Below are positions 35,106-43,318 of a stretch of DNA of 64,000 nt, piece after piece. The notes beneath the pieces were generated by a model, which saw only the letters and a list, made by a program, of their open reading frames with translations, ran no database searches and was not told the origin of the DNA. Numbering within the stretch: position 1 is the stretch's first letter; each line of letters starts with the position of its first letter. A program made the position numbers and the translations under genes. Source of the stretch: Pedococcus sp. 5OH_020 (GTDB lineage Bacteria > Actinomycetota > Actinomycetes > Actinomycetales > Dermatophilaceae). Location of the stretch: assembly GCF_027812955.1 (NCBI RefSeq), contig NZ_JAPYZV010000005.1:310001-374000 (forward strand), in the 5' to 3' direction.

Positions 35106-36527
35106 ATGTCCTCGCCCTTGACCCTGCACCCGGACCGCGCCCTGCCCGCAGAGCCCTCGATCCGCTCGATCGCACGGACGCTGTACAGCCAGACGGCCGG
35201 CCTTCCGCTGGTCTGCATGCACGGGCACGTGGAGGCCTCGGTGTTCTCCGACAACCCGGCGTTCCCCGACCCGGCCGGCCTGCTCATCACGCCGGACCAC
35301 TACGTCACGCGCATGCTGGTCTCACAGGGGATGTCCCCCGAGGACCTGGGCGTCCAGCGCATCGACGGAGCACCGGTGGAGACCGACGCCCGAGCCATCT
35401 GGCGCCGCCTCTGCGAGAACTGGCGTCTGTTCCGAGGCACCCCGTCGCGCTACTGGCTGGAGCATGAGCTCGTGGAGGTCTTCGGTGTCGACCTGCAGCC
35501 TTCTTCTGAGACCTCCGACGCCATATTCGACGCCATCGCTGCCCGGCTGGCGCAGGACGACTTCCGGCCCGTGCAGCTGCTCGACCAGTTCCGCATCGAG
35601 CTCATCTCGACGACGGACCCGGCGACCTCCACCCTGCACGAGCACAGCCGGCTCGGGGAGCAGGGGCTCGGAGAGCGCGTGGTGCCGACGTTCCGGCCGG
35701 ACGCGGTCGTGCACGTCGACAGCCCCGACTGGCAGCGCGACGTCAAGACTCTGGGCGAGCTGGCAGAGGCGGACACCTCGTCGTACGCGGGTTTCCTCGA
35801 GGCGCTGCGGTCACGGCGTCAGTGCTTCATCGCGGCGGGTGGGCTGGCCACCGACCACGGGCACCTGTCGGCGGACACGACGCCGCTGGCCGAGTCGGAG
35901 GCGACCGACGTCTTCCGGCGCGCGTGGAACGGCGAGGTGACCGCTGAGGAGGCCAGCGCCTTCGCGGGGCACATGCTGCACGTCATGGCTGGGATGTCGC
36001 GGGACGACGGTCTGGTGATGCAGATCCACCCCGGTGTGGCGCGCAACCACCACAGCGCAACGTTCGCCGCTTTCGGCGCCGACAAGGGCTTCGACATCCC
36101 GGTCGCCACTGAGTACACCCGGTCACTGCGGCCGATGCTGGAGAGCTACGGGCGAGACCCCGGCTTCCGCGTCATCCTCTTCACCGTCGACGAGACCGTC
36201 TACAGCCGCGAGCTCGCGCCCATCGCGGGGGTCTACCCGTCGGTCCGCCTCGGCGCGCCGTGGTGGTTCCTCGACAGCCCTGACGGTATGCGGCGCTTCC
36301 GGGAGCTGGCTACCGAGACGGCCGGCTTCTACAACACCTCCGGGTTCGTCGACGACACGCGGGCCTTCGCGTCCATCCCGGCCCGCCACGACCTGTCGCG
36401 CCGCATCGACGCCGGCTACCTCGCCCGGCTGGTCGCGGAGCACCGGCTGAGCGAGGACGAGGCCGCGGAGACGGCCGTGGACCTGGCGTACAACATCCCG
36501 AAGGCGGCCTACGCCCGCCGAGGCTGA
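35106..36527 (+). CDS. uxaC: Uronate isomerase (glucuronate/galacturonate isomerase)
   Basis: A 473-residue amidohydrolase-superfamily isomerase. The N-terminal metal motif is MHGHVEAS. The central domain includes HPGVARNHH and FTVDETVYSRELAP, and the C-terminal GAPWWFLDSPDGMRRFRE with FVDDTRAFASIPARHD is highly characteristic of UxaC. It converts glucuronate to fructuronate and galacturonate to tagaturonate, feeding the divergent operon. AGGAG precedes the ATG at 35106; the frame from 34902 runs through the operator region and is rejected. Confidence 0.95.
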   Translation: MSSPLTLHPDRALPAEPSIRSIARTLYSQTAGLPLVCMHGHVEASVFSDNPAFPDPAGLLITPDHYVTRMLVSQGMSPEDLGVQRIDGAPVETDARAIWRRLCENWRLFRGTPSRYWLEHELVEVFGVDLQPSSETSDAIFDAIAARLAQDDFRPVQLLDQFRIELISTTDPATSTLHEHSRLGEQGLGERVVPTFRPDAVVHVDSPDWQRDVKTLGELAEADTSSYAGFLEALRSRRQCFIAAGGLATDHGHLSADTTPLAESEATDVFRRAWNGEVTAEEASAFAGHMLHVMAGMSRDDGLVMQIHPGVARNHHSATFAAFGADKGFDIPVATEYTRSLRPMLESYGRDPGFRVILFTVDETVYSRELAPIAGVYPSVRLGAPWWFLDSPDGMRRFRELATETAGFYNTSGFVDDTRAFASIPARHDLSRRIDAGYLARLVAEHRLSEDEAAETAVDLAYNIPKAAYARRG

Positions 36528-36575
36528 GTCATAGGGCACGTGCTCAGCCGGGCCGTCGACAGGACGTCCGTCAGC

Positions 36576-37037
36576 TCAATCCCCCTCGACGAGCGCTGCG
36601 AGTCGATCGACTGACGCTTCCAGCCTTTCAGGAGTAGTAGCCCTGGCCCGTGGGATGCGTTTGTCATGATCGGGCAGCTGCGTCCAGTCATAGGTGTGGG
36701 TCACCCGGGTGCGCGACGAGTCGATCGGCTCGAGCTCCCACCGCCATAGATGACCGGGCGGTGCCTGACCCGGCTCGGCGGGTCTCCAAGCAATGCGGCG
36801 GCCCTCGACGAACTCGACCACGTGGTTCTCCCGAACATTCCCCTTTGTGGTCGTCATGGTGAACACCTCACCGACGGAATGCACTCGCTGCCCGACGGGT
36901 GCCTCTGCGAGGTTGTCATTGCCATCCCACCGCGGTTGCTGGGCCGGGTCGGCGATGAGCTCGAAGATGCGTGCAGCGCCGGACGCGATCTCGCGGCTCG
37001 CGCTCACGACCTGTTGGACGTCGTCATCACTCGTCAT
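36576..37037 (-). CDS. SRPBCC (START/Bet v1-like) family protein
   Basis: A 153-residue protein with the polyketide-cyclase/dehydrase pattern: SREIASGAARIFELIADPAQQPRWDG at the start [core GAARIFELIADPAQQPRWDG], NVRENHVVEFVEGRRIAWRP in the middle and TRVTHTYDWTQLPD near the end. The fold binds hydrophobic ligands; the role is unknown. The ATG at 37037 begins the domain, and the longer frame to 37145 adds an unrelated tail. It is convergent with uxaC. Confidence 0.82.
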   Translation of the reverse strand: MTSDDDVQQVVSASREIASGAARIFELIADPAQQPRWDGNDNLAEAPVGQRVHSVGEVFTMTTTKGNVRENHVVEFVEGRRIAWRPAEPGQAPPGHLWRWELEPIDSSRTRVTHTYDWTQLPDHDKRIPRARATTPERLEASVDRLAALVEGD

Positions 37038-37147
37038 GGGTCCATCCAAGCACTGGAAGCATCCGCGAGCCGGCGCCAGGAGCGCACCCGCCGACTGGAG
37101 TAGCGGGGATACTCCGGCAGTCGAGCTGACTCGGTAGCGTGCCACCC

Positions 37148-37585
37148 ATGTCCATCAAACTGGAGAACGTCGGCATCGCCGTCCGCGACCTCGAAGCGAC
37201 GATCGCCTTCTTCACCGATCTCGGCCTTGTCGTCGTCGGTCGTGACACGGTCAGCGGAGAGTGGACCGACACCGCGGTCGGCCTTGACGGCAACCACGCC
37301 AACATCGCCATGCTCCAGACGCCAGACGGCAACGGTCGCCTCGAGCTCTTCGAGTACATCCACCCGGACGCGATCGAGACGGAACCCACCCGGCCGAACG
37401 AGATCGGCATGCACCGCGTGGCGTTCTCGGTCGACGACATCGACGAGGCTCTCGAGATCGCCGCGAGGCACGGCTGCCGCCCGCTGCGCGCCGTGGCCAC
37501 CTACGAGGACGTGTACAAGCTCACCTATGTCCGCGGCCCCAGCGGCATCCTCGTGATGCTCGCCGAGGCACTGAAGAAGAGCTGA
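37148..37585 (+). CDS. VOC-family (glyoxalase/bleomycin resistance-like) protein
   Basis: A 145-residue protein with the paired beta-alpha-beta-beta-beta modules of the VOC fold: KLENVGIAVRDLEATIAFFTDLGL and MHRVAFSVDDIDEALEIAARHGC [cores IAVRDLEATIAFF and VAFSVDDIDEALEIAARHG], ending in YVRGPSGILVMLAE. Likely metal ligands are the glutamates of LELFEY and LAEAL with the MHR histidine. No ribosome site precedes the ATG, so it may be leaderless. The reaction is unknown. Confidence 0.8.
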   Translation: MSIKLENVGIAVRDLEATIAFFTDLGLVVVGRDTVSGEWTDTAVGLDGNHANIAMLQTPDGNGRLELFEYIHPDAIETEPTRPNEIGMHRVAFSVDDIDEALEIAARHGCRPLRAVATYEDVYKLTYVRGPSGILVMLAEALKKS

Positions 37586-37689
37586 CCTCGGGATCCCGGG
37601 CTGTCTCCTCCGGAGCCGGACGCGGGGGCACTGCGGCCACGGCAGGGGGAGGTGACAGTGCGCCGTTCCGCCGCGATCTGCCTTCCCGG

Positions 37690-37899
37690 TCAGTCGTCCT
37701 TCTTCAGGCTCGGATACTTCTTCTCGACCGCCGCCCGCACCTTCTTCTTCTCCGCCTCCGAGCCATTTTGAGCCACCCTGGCCAAGGCGTTCCGAGCGTG
37801 CTCGATATCAGGAATCGGGTACTTCCCCTGCTCCGGCAACGCGAACGACGACTTCTTCAGCTTCCTGCGGTTCTTGCTGCTACTCAGATCCTTCGACAC
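37690..37899 (-). CDS. Small basic conserved protein (69 aa), DUF6582-like
   Basis: A Lys-rich protein with the distinctive segment KYPIPDIEHARNALARVAQN followed by GSEAEKKKVRAAVEKKYP. This pattern recurs in many actinobacterial and phage small proteins of unknown role. The GTG start follows GGGAG at 7 bases. It is convergent with the VOC gene. Confidence 0.75.
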   Translation of the reverse strand: MSKDLSSSKNRRKLKKSSFALPEQGKYPIPDIEHARNALARVAQNGSEAEKKKVRAAVEKKYPSLKKDD

Positions 37900-38209
37900 T
37901 CCGGTCTCCCTTCCTGAGGGTCCCCCTCGGTGCTACCCGGTTGGCGCATCGCGCAATCCGAGGTATGGAGCCCGTTCTGACCGGCGTACCTCCTGATCGG
38001 TAACGGTCTCGGACGCCTCCGGTTGCTTGGGCCTGACCCGCTTGCAGCGGGAATCCGCCGCATCGCCATCGCAGGGCTGCGGGTTCGCGCGGGCTCGGTC
38101 GGGATCGGTCAGGAATCGAGAAGCCCGGGACAGGAACGGGCCCATAGCGTGGGTGCCAAGACGAACCGGCGGTCGAAGCTGTGGCCGCATTACTGATGAG
38201 GAGACGCAG
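37900..38209. other. Intergenic region without a recognisable gene
   Basis: These 310 bases separate the divergent 69-aa gene and the VOC gene at 38210. I looked for a tRNA, a small ORF and promoter boxes and found none that is convincing. GAGGAG before 38210 is the ribosome site of the next gene. Confidence 0.5.
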
Positions 38210-38539
38210 ATGAGTCCGACGATCCAAAGTCTGGTGATCCCGGTGTCCGATGTGGAGGCCGCCAAGGCGGTGTACACCGCCCTTCTGGGCTCCCCCCACA
38301 CCGACGAGTCGTACTACGTCGGGTACAACGTCAACGGGTTCGAGGTCGCTCTGAACCCGGCCGGGGAGGGCGGGGGCCCGGTGGCGTTCGTCGACGTCGA
38401 GGATCTGGACGCGGCTCGCGAGGCTCTGGTTGCGGCCGGTGCCACCGAGCGCGATGCGCCGCGTCAGGTCGCACCAGAGGCGAGGGTCTGCGTGCTGGCA
38501 GACAAGGACGGCAACCCGATCGGCCTGCGGGGAAAGTAG
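38210..38539 (+). CDS. Short VOC-family protein
   Basis: A 109-residue single-module glyoxalase-like protein: SLVIPVSDVEAAKAVYTALL at the start, NGFEVALNP and VAFVDVEDLDAAREALVAAG in the middle, and LADKDGNPIGL at the end. GAGGAG lies 8 bases upstream of the ATG. It would need to dimerise to make a full VOC site. Function unknown. Confidence 0.82.
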   Translation: MSPTIQSLVIPVSDVEAAKAVYTALLGSPHTDESYYVGYNVNGFEVALNPAGEGGGPVAFVDVEDLDAAREALVAAGATERDAPRQVAPEARVCVLADKDGNPIGLRGK

Positions 38540-38651
38540 TCGAGATGTGCCGCATGGGCGCGAGTGGCCACCTAGGCGTTCCATGGCTTGCCGGCATCGA
38601 CCGCCAGACCCTGCCGGACGGGCTGGGCAAGCCGGGTGGAGCGCACAACCG

Positions 38652-39167
38652 GTGATCCTCCCGAAGGTTCGGGACCCTCGCTTGGTGACGATCCGTCGCG
38701 GCGGGACTCTCTCTGACTCGGACCACCGTCTCCTCGCTCTGTGGGCCGCCTCGTGCGCGGAGCACGTCGTGGACCTTTTCGAGTCGGATCACCCTGACGA
38801 TCCACGACCACGTGAAGCAATCGCCCACGTCCGGGCCTGGGCCCGTGGCGAGGTCACGATGATGCAGTCCCGGGCGGCCGGCGGACACGCGATGGGCGCG
38901 GCCAGGTCCCTCAGTGGGGCAGCACGGTATGCCGCGTTCGCTGCTGGCCAGGCAGGGGCCGTCGCCCACGTCGCCGCGCATGACCTCGGCGCAGCCGCCT
39001 ATGCGATCAAGGCGGCACGAGCCTCGGCGCCGAAGGCAGAGAGCGAGGCGGCGGGGCGACTCGAATGCCACTGGCAGCGTCATCAGCTCCCGCAGGAGAT
39101 CCGCGAGCTTGTGCTGGACGACCAGAGGGTGCGGAACGACCTCTGCTGGTCGGTCTTCGACTGCTGA
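38652..39167 (+). CDS. Imm-5-like putative immunity protein
   Basis: About 171 residues. The order LPKVRDPRLVTIRRGGTLSD, HRLLALWAASCAEHVVDLFE, REAIAHVRAWARGEVTMMQS, RAAGGHAMGAARSLSGAARY, the Ala-rich AFAAGQAGAVAHVAAHDLGA and LVLDDQRVRNDLCWSVFDC matches the Imm-5-like domain, which was named from predicted polymorphic-toxin systems. No toxin gene is nearby, so this is an orphan or has another role. The start is uncertain: GTG 38652 fits the family, while ATG 38583 would add 23 residues. A triplicated hairpin follows 21 bp after the stop. Confidence 0.78.
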   Translation: MILPKVRDPRLVTIRRGGTLSDSDHRLLALWAASCAEHVVDLFESDHPDDPRPREAIAHVRAWARGEVTMMQSRAAGGHAMGAARSLSGAARYAAFAAGQAGAVAHVAAHDLGAAAYAIKAARASAPKAESEAAGRLECHWQRHQLPQEIRELVLDDQRVRNDLCWSVFDC

Positions 39168-39187
39168 GCAGGGCCGCGCGTCGTGCC

Positions 39188-39238
39188 GACCCATGCAGGT
39201 CGGCGACCCATGCAGGTCGGCGACCCATGCAGGTCGGC
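39188..39238. repeat. Three perfect tandem copies of a 17-bp hairpin-forming unit
   Basis: The unit GACCCATGCAGGTCGGC occurs three times without mismatch at 39188-39204, 39205-39221 and 39222-39238. Each unit folds (GACC/GGTC around CATGCA), and the first extends to a 7-bp stem with the preceding GCC. It lies just after the Imm-5-like gene and may act as a terminator or be a variable tandem repeat. Confidence 0.85.
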
Positions 39239-39285
39239 GGCCCTCCCGCGCCGGCTACGCACACCCCCGGGTCAGCTTCGACGAC

Positions 39286-39684
39286 TCATTCGGCAAGCAT
39301 GATCCCGACAAACAGCGTGGCCAGCGCGGTGAGTCCGGTGAGCGCGCCGAGGACCGCCATGGCCTTGCGCGAAGCCACTCGAGCGTGCAGATAGGCCGTA
39401 ACGCCGGAGCCGACCACCAGTGTGTACTTCACCATCAGGGTGTGCTGGTAGGCCGGTCCCTTGTCGCCTTCGGCGACCACGTTCCAGATACCGGTCAGCA
39501 CCAAGATCCCGAACGCGGGCCACGCGACTCGGTTGAAGGCATGGGCGGCGGCCTTCGGCACGTCGGTTCCGGCCGCGCGAAGTGCCGGCACCAGGGCCGC
39601 GAGGGTGATCTGGCCTCCAACCCACACCGTGGCGGCCAGGACGTGCAGGAAGAGGCGCAACGTCTCCAGGTTGACAGGACTCAT
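39286..39684 (-). CDS. Four-helix membrane protein related to CopD/DUF2269
   Basis: A 132-residue protein with four hydrophobic segments: LRLFLHVLAATVWVGGQITL, AWPAFGILVLTGIWNVV, LMVKYTLVVGSGVTAYLHAR and LGALTGLTALATLFVGIMLA. The HVLAATVWVGGQ start and LTGIWN are typical of CopD-type copper-resistance or cytochrome-b561-like membrane proteins, with the histidines as possible metal or haem ligands. The ATG at 39684 starts the first helix, with no clear ribosome site; the longer frame to 39837 is rejected. Confidence 0.72.
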   Translation of the reverse strand: MSPVNLETLRLFLHVLAATVWVGGQITLAALVPALRAAGTDVPKAAAHAFNRVAWPAFGILVLTGIWNVVAEGDKGPAYQHTLMVKYTLVVGSGVTAYLHARVASRKAMAVLGALTGLTALATLFVGIMLAE

Positions 39685-39993
39685 GACGCAAAGGGTGCCA
39701 ATTCCCGCCCGCACAAGCGAGGACCTGCCGCAGTCGGAACGCCCGACCACGGCCAGGGCCGCGTCGCCTCGAGTCGCTCCAGGCAAGCGGCCGGCCCGGT
39801 CCCCCTCTGGCCCGAGGAAGGCAGCGGTGCCGTCCACTCCGTATGGCAGCGGGCCCTGGTACGGGCACTTCTCATCGAGGTCGCGCGGTGGCTCGCTTGG
39901 CGGGAGGGCGGCGTCATGCCGCAGGATCGCGGCGTCGAGTTCCGTCAGCCCGGCGCCGGCGTCGAGCCGCTGGGCCCGTCTCGCGCCCCGAGG
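39685..39993. other. Intergenic region without a recognisable gene
   Basis: These 309 bases lie between the lactonase-like gene and the membrane gene, both on the minus strand. Open frames here are long only because of the high GC. None shows a family signature or ribosome site. Confidence 0.5.
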
Positions 39994-40665
39994 TCAGACG
40001 CGCCCCTCACGCTGTGGCCGCCATGGCTCGTGCTCGTGGGAGAGCCAGACCTCCTCCGGGTCGAGCGCGCGGATCAACCGCTGGCCCTCGGTGCGCGGCT
40101 CGTCGAGCTCGGCGAAGAAGACCGCCGTGTCGCCGGCGATCACGACAGGGCCCCCGCTCGCCTGGACGACGAGCACCTGCGAGCCTGGCGTGTGGCCTGC
40201 CGCTGGCACGAGTCGGAGCCCAGGCAGCAGCTCGAGCGGGCCGTCAACGGGTACGTACTGCACGCCGGGCGCCTCGACCCACTCGCGGATCGTGTAGTCG
40301 TCCTTGCCGCGCGCGTCGTCCAGCTCCCGGCGCTGGACGTAGATCGGCTTGCCGGTGAAGAGCCGGTTGCCGCCGCAGTGGTCGAAGTGCAGGTGCGTGT
40401 TGATGACAAGGTCGATGCTGGCCAGGTCGAAGTCCACCTGCTCGCTGAGTGGATCCAGGCGGGGATCCATGTCGGCCACCGCCGGGTGCAGCTGCGTCAT
40501 GCCGGTGTCGACCAGCACGCGAGCGTCGGGATGGTCGATCACGTGTACGTAGACCGGCATCCGCTCGCCCTCGGCAAGCAGCTCGGCCACGAGAACCGGG
40601 GTGACGGTCGGCGACGAGACGGCACTTCCCCGTGCCTTACCGACCTGGGCACCGAGATCACTCAT
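39994..40665 (-). CDS. Metallo-beta-lactamase-fold hydrolase, AHL-lactonase-like
   Basis: A 223-residue hydrolase with the metal motif NTHLHFDHCGGN and the downstream ligands in AAGHTPGSQV and IAGDTAVFF. The N-terminal PVYVHVIDHPDARVLVDTGM [core VYVHVIDHPDARVLVDTGM] and the absence of a signal peptide match the N-acyl homoserine lactonase branch (AiiA-like). It may quench quorum signals or open another lactone. The ATG at 40665 fits the domain start; a longer frame to 40731 is unlikely. Confidence 0.82.
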   Translation of the reverse strand: MSDLGAQVGKARGSAVSSPTVTPVLVAELLAEGERMPVYVHVIDHPDARVLVDTGMTQLHPAVADMDPRLDPLSEQVDFDLASIDLVINTHLHFDHCGGNRLFTGKPIYVQRRELDDARGKDDYTIREWVEAPGVQYVPVDGPLELLPGLRLVPAAGHTPGSQVLVVQASGGPVVIAGDTAVFFAELDEPRTEGQRLIRALDPEEVWLSHEHEPWRPQREGRV

Positions 40666-40850
40666 CGCGGACCGCCTGCGTCGTTGTCTTGTGTGCGGCC
40701 CGGTCGCCCGAACCGATGGTCCCGAACGCATCCATGCGTGCTCGCTTTCCTGATGTCGACGCGCCGCTACGGGCGGCTGCTAGCACCATGACTTCGCAAC
40801 TGCCCGAAAGTCATCAGCGCCAATGAAGGGCAATGTGGAACTCGACCTCG

Positions 40851-41110
40851 CTACGGGCTCCGGCGTGCTGTGCCCCGGTTGAGGGCCAGGTGACCGCCCA
40901 GGAATCCGGCGCCCATCATGGCGAGGTTCGCCTCTCGCCCCGACCGGGTGGCGGCACCATACCGACCGCGCAGCCTGGCGACAAGTGACCCCAGGGAAAG
41001 GAGGGTCGCGATGTCGGTGCCCAGGGCGTGCACAGCTCCGACCCAGCGCTGGCTGCCGCTCGTCTCCGCCCAGGCGGCGGCGCCCGCGACGGCGGTCGGG
41101 CACGCAGATC
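40851..41110 (-). pseudogene. Remnant of a DUF2231-type membrane protein
   Basis: The frame reads WAETSGSQRWVGAVHALGTD, TLLSLGSLVARLRGRYGA and MMGAGFLGGHLALNRG, which match the second half of DUF2231 membrane domains (TSGxxRRVGxVHAxxND and LGGHLxY). The N-terminal half of such a domain is missing and the frame upstream is not protein-like, so this is probably a decayed fragment. The open frame formally extends to 41240. Confidence 0.5.
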
Positions 41111-41162
41111 CGGCTCCGACGTGCGACGTCCTGTCTCGCGCCTGCCGTTCCGCTAACAGGCG

Positions 41163-41424
41163 ACCCGCGCCCAACCCGGCGCGCGGCCTCCTGCAGTGCG
41201 ACATCCGGGAGGTAGCCCCCTGGCCAGCACCGCATCTCATACCGGAAGGCGCGGAACCTGCCGAGCCACCTCAATCCAACCGGCCCCTCAGCGACGACAC
41301 CGCGGTCAGCGTCGGTGACGTTCCACACCGATCCCATCTCGATTGCGTGCGTCGTCCCTCGCGCCAAGGGGAAGGCAGAACAGGTCGACCGAGGGGTGTA
41401 CAGCTTCGTTGCCCATACCCTCAT
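41163..41424 (-). pseudogene. Probable fragment of an unrecognised gene
   Basis: In a different frame from the DUF2231 remnant, about 87 residues look protein-like: VWATKLYTPRSTCSAFPLAR, THAIEMGSVWNVTDADRGVV, and LGRFRAFRYEMRCWPGGYLP. After that the frame dissolves into Arg-rich noise up to 40780. There is no ribosome site at the ATG 41424. I do not recognise the family; it may be the stub of a frameshifted gene. Confidence 0.4.
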
Positions 41425-41498
41425 CGTCGCCAGGTCCCTGGTGCGCGGTCAGGGGCGAAAGTCGCTGCTTGTCCGATGGTCCGCAGGCGTCGACGCCT

Positions 41499-42791
41499 TC
41501 ACGTCGACTTCGACACGCGCGTCTGGTTCAGTTCCGCTCGACGACGCAGGACGGCCCGCTCGCTCTCGTTTCTCGTGCGCGCTGCCGCCTCGGTGAACGC
41601 CTCGCTCGCCTGCCCGTGTAGGTGGGCCCGCTCGAGCAGGTCCCCGCGCACGCTCGGGACAAGGGGTGAGTCGCCGAGCACCTCTGCGTCCAGATCCTCC
41701 AGCACTGCAAGACCCGCGTCGGGGCCGAAGGCGCGCCCGTGCGCCACGGCGCGGTTCACCTCGACCACCGGTCCTGGTGCGGCCTGGGCCAAGATGTCGT
41801 AGAGAGCCGCGATCCGGCCCCAGTTCGTGTCCTCGGCACGCTCGGCGCTGGCGTGCTGGGCGGCGACGGAGGCCTGCAGGAAGTACTTCCCGACCGGCTT
41901 CCCGCGAGCGGCGAGCCGCTCCGCCTGGTGCAGGGCGGCCACCCCACGCCGGATCAGCAGCTGGTCCCAGCGTTGGCGGTCTTGCGTTTCCAGCAGGACC
42001 GGCTCGCCGAGCTCATCGAGCCGGGCGGGCATCCGGGAAGCCTGGATCTCCAGCAGCGCCTGCAGCGCGAGGACCTCGGGCTCATGAGGAGCGAGGGCGG
42101 CCAGCATGCGCGCGAGCCGCATCGCCTCGTTCGCCAGATCGGGGCGCATCCAGTCCTCGCCGGCGGTGGCGGTGTAGCCCTCGTTGAAGATCAGGTAGAT
42201 CACGGACATGACGTCGTCGAGGCGCCTGGTCCGCTCCGCGCCCGTGGGAAGCTCGAACTCGGCCTGAGCCTGGGACAGGGTCTTCTTCGCACGCGAGATG
42301 CGCTGACCCATGGTGGCCTCGGTGGACAGGAACCCGCGGGCGATCTCGGCAGTCGTCAGTCCTCCGACCAGGCGCAGCGTGAGCGCCGCCCGTGACTCGG
42401 GGCTCAAGGAGGGGTGGCAGGAGAGGAAGATGAGCCGCAGGACGTCGTCCTCGATGTAGTCGACCTGGGCGTCGAGATCTGGCATTGCCTTCTCCTCACC
42501 CGCACTGGCCTGGTCGAGCTCCGCGGTCTTGCGGCGAAGGCTGTCGGCGCGTCGGAAGTGGTCGATTCCGCGCCGCTTCGCTGTCGTCATCAACCACGCG
42601 ATCGGGTTCTCCGGTATGCCGGCTGTGGGCCACTGCTCAAGCGCCGCGACCAGTGCGTCCTGCGCCAGGTCCTCGGCGAGCTCCACATCACGGGTCATCC
42701 GCGTGAGAGCGCCGACGAGGCGGGCCGACTCGGCCCGCCAAGCGGCGATGATGGCCTCGGCCGGGCCATCCGTGTTGCTCTCTGCCGGCAC
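41499..42791 (-). CDS. ECF sigma factor of the ECF42 type
   Basis: A 430-residue protein. Region 2 (VELAEDLAQDALVAALEQWP, NPIAWLMTTAKRRGIDHFRR) and region 4 (LTTAEIARGFLSTEATMGQR) are followed by a long C-terminal extension with LIFNEGYTATAGEDWMRPDL and TPR-like helices. This extension defines ECF42 (DUF6596) factors. They are encoded next to DGPF/YCII proteins, as here, instead of a membrane anti-sigma factor. The GTG at 42791 is the first usable start after the DGPF stop. It is read from the same strand, 23 bp after that gene. Confidence 0.9.
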   Translation of the reverse strand: MPAESNTDGPAEAIIAAWRAESARLVGALTRMTRDVELAEDLAQDALVAALEQWPTAGIPENPIAWLMTTAKRRGIDHFRRADSLRRKTAELDQASAGEEKAMPDLDAQVDYIEDDVLRLIFLSCHPSLSPESRAALTLRLVGGLTTAEIARGFLSTEATMGQRISRAKKTLSQAQAEFELPTGAERTRRLDDVMSVIYLIFNEGYTATAGEDWMRPDLANEAMRLARMLAALAPHEPEVLALQALLEIQASRMPARLDELGEPVLLETQDRQRWDQLLIRRGVAALHQAERLAARGKPVGKYFLQASVAAQHASAERAEDTNWGRIAALYDILAQAAPGPVVEVNRAVAHGRAFGPDAGLAVLEDLDAEVLGDSPLVPSVRGDLLERAHLHGQASEAFTEAAARTRNESERAVLRRRAELNQTRVSKST

Positions 42792-42814
42792 GACGGCAGC
42801 GTACTGAGTCTCGC

Positions 42815-43189
42815 TCAGTCGCCGGGCGCCTCCGGGCCCGTGGAGATCTGGCGCAGCGTCGAGATCACGGTGACCTCCGGCCAGTACTTCGCATGCAGCT
42901 TGGCGAACTCCTCCTGGTCCGCAATGGCTTCCTCGAGGGTGTCGTACTGCATGATTGCCCACCCCCCGACGACCTCCTTGGCCTCGGCGTAGGGTCCGTC
43001 GACCCGCGTGACGTCGCCCTGGCGGACCACGAAGTTCACGGCGTCCTCAGTGCCGTAGAGGCCGCCGCCGTCCAGGAACACACCCTTGGCGGCCCGTTCG
43101 CCGACGTGGGCGTCCATTGCGTCGAAGAGCGCCTGCGGTGGCGTGCCGACGCCCTCTTCCATCCTTACGAATCCCATGAAACGTGGCAT
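42815..43189 (-). CDS. DGPF/YCII-domain protein, partner of ECF42
   Basis: A 124-residue protein: MPRFMGFVRMEEGVGTPPQA at the start, then FVVRQGDVTRVDGPYAEAKE, with DGPY in place of DGPF, VGGWAIMQYDTLEEAIADQE and HAKYWP. Such proteins co-occur with ECF42 sigma factors and are proposed partners or targets. AGGAG lies 8 bases before the ATG at 43189. It is divergent from the small kinase gene. Confidence 0.88.
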   Translation of the reverse strand: MPRFMGFVRMEEGVGTPPQALFDAMDAHVGERAAKGVFLDGGGLYGTEDAVNFVVRQGDVTRVDGPYAEAKEVVGGWAIMQYDTLEEAIADQEEFAKLHAKYWPEVTVISTLRQISTGPEAPGD

Positions 43190-43318
43190 CTCAATCACTC
43201 CTGCGGGTTGTCGGGGAGTTGCTTCTTGCACATACGTCGAACGGCCGCCAGGCCTTTCGACATCAGGTGTGAAGCTTCTTCGAGCTTCGGGCATGAGGCG
43301 GTCGCTAGGGTCGAGACT

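Noticed and set aside
37900-38209. Possible tRNA or small RNA in a gene-free gap
   Set aside because: No acceptor or T-arm pattern and no paired cloverleaf found; a TAGCGT near 38142 has no -35 partner.
39188-39238. CRISPR-like repeat
   Set aside because: Only three 17-bp units directly abutting each other, with no spacers and no cas genes.
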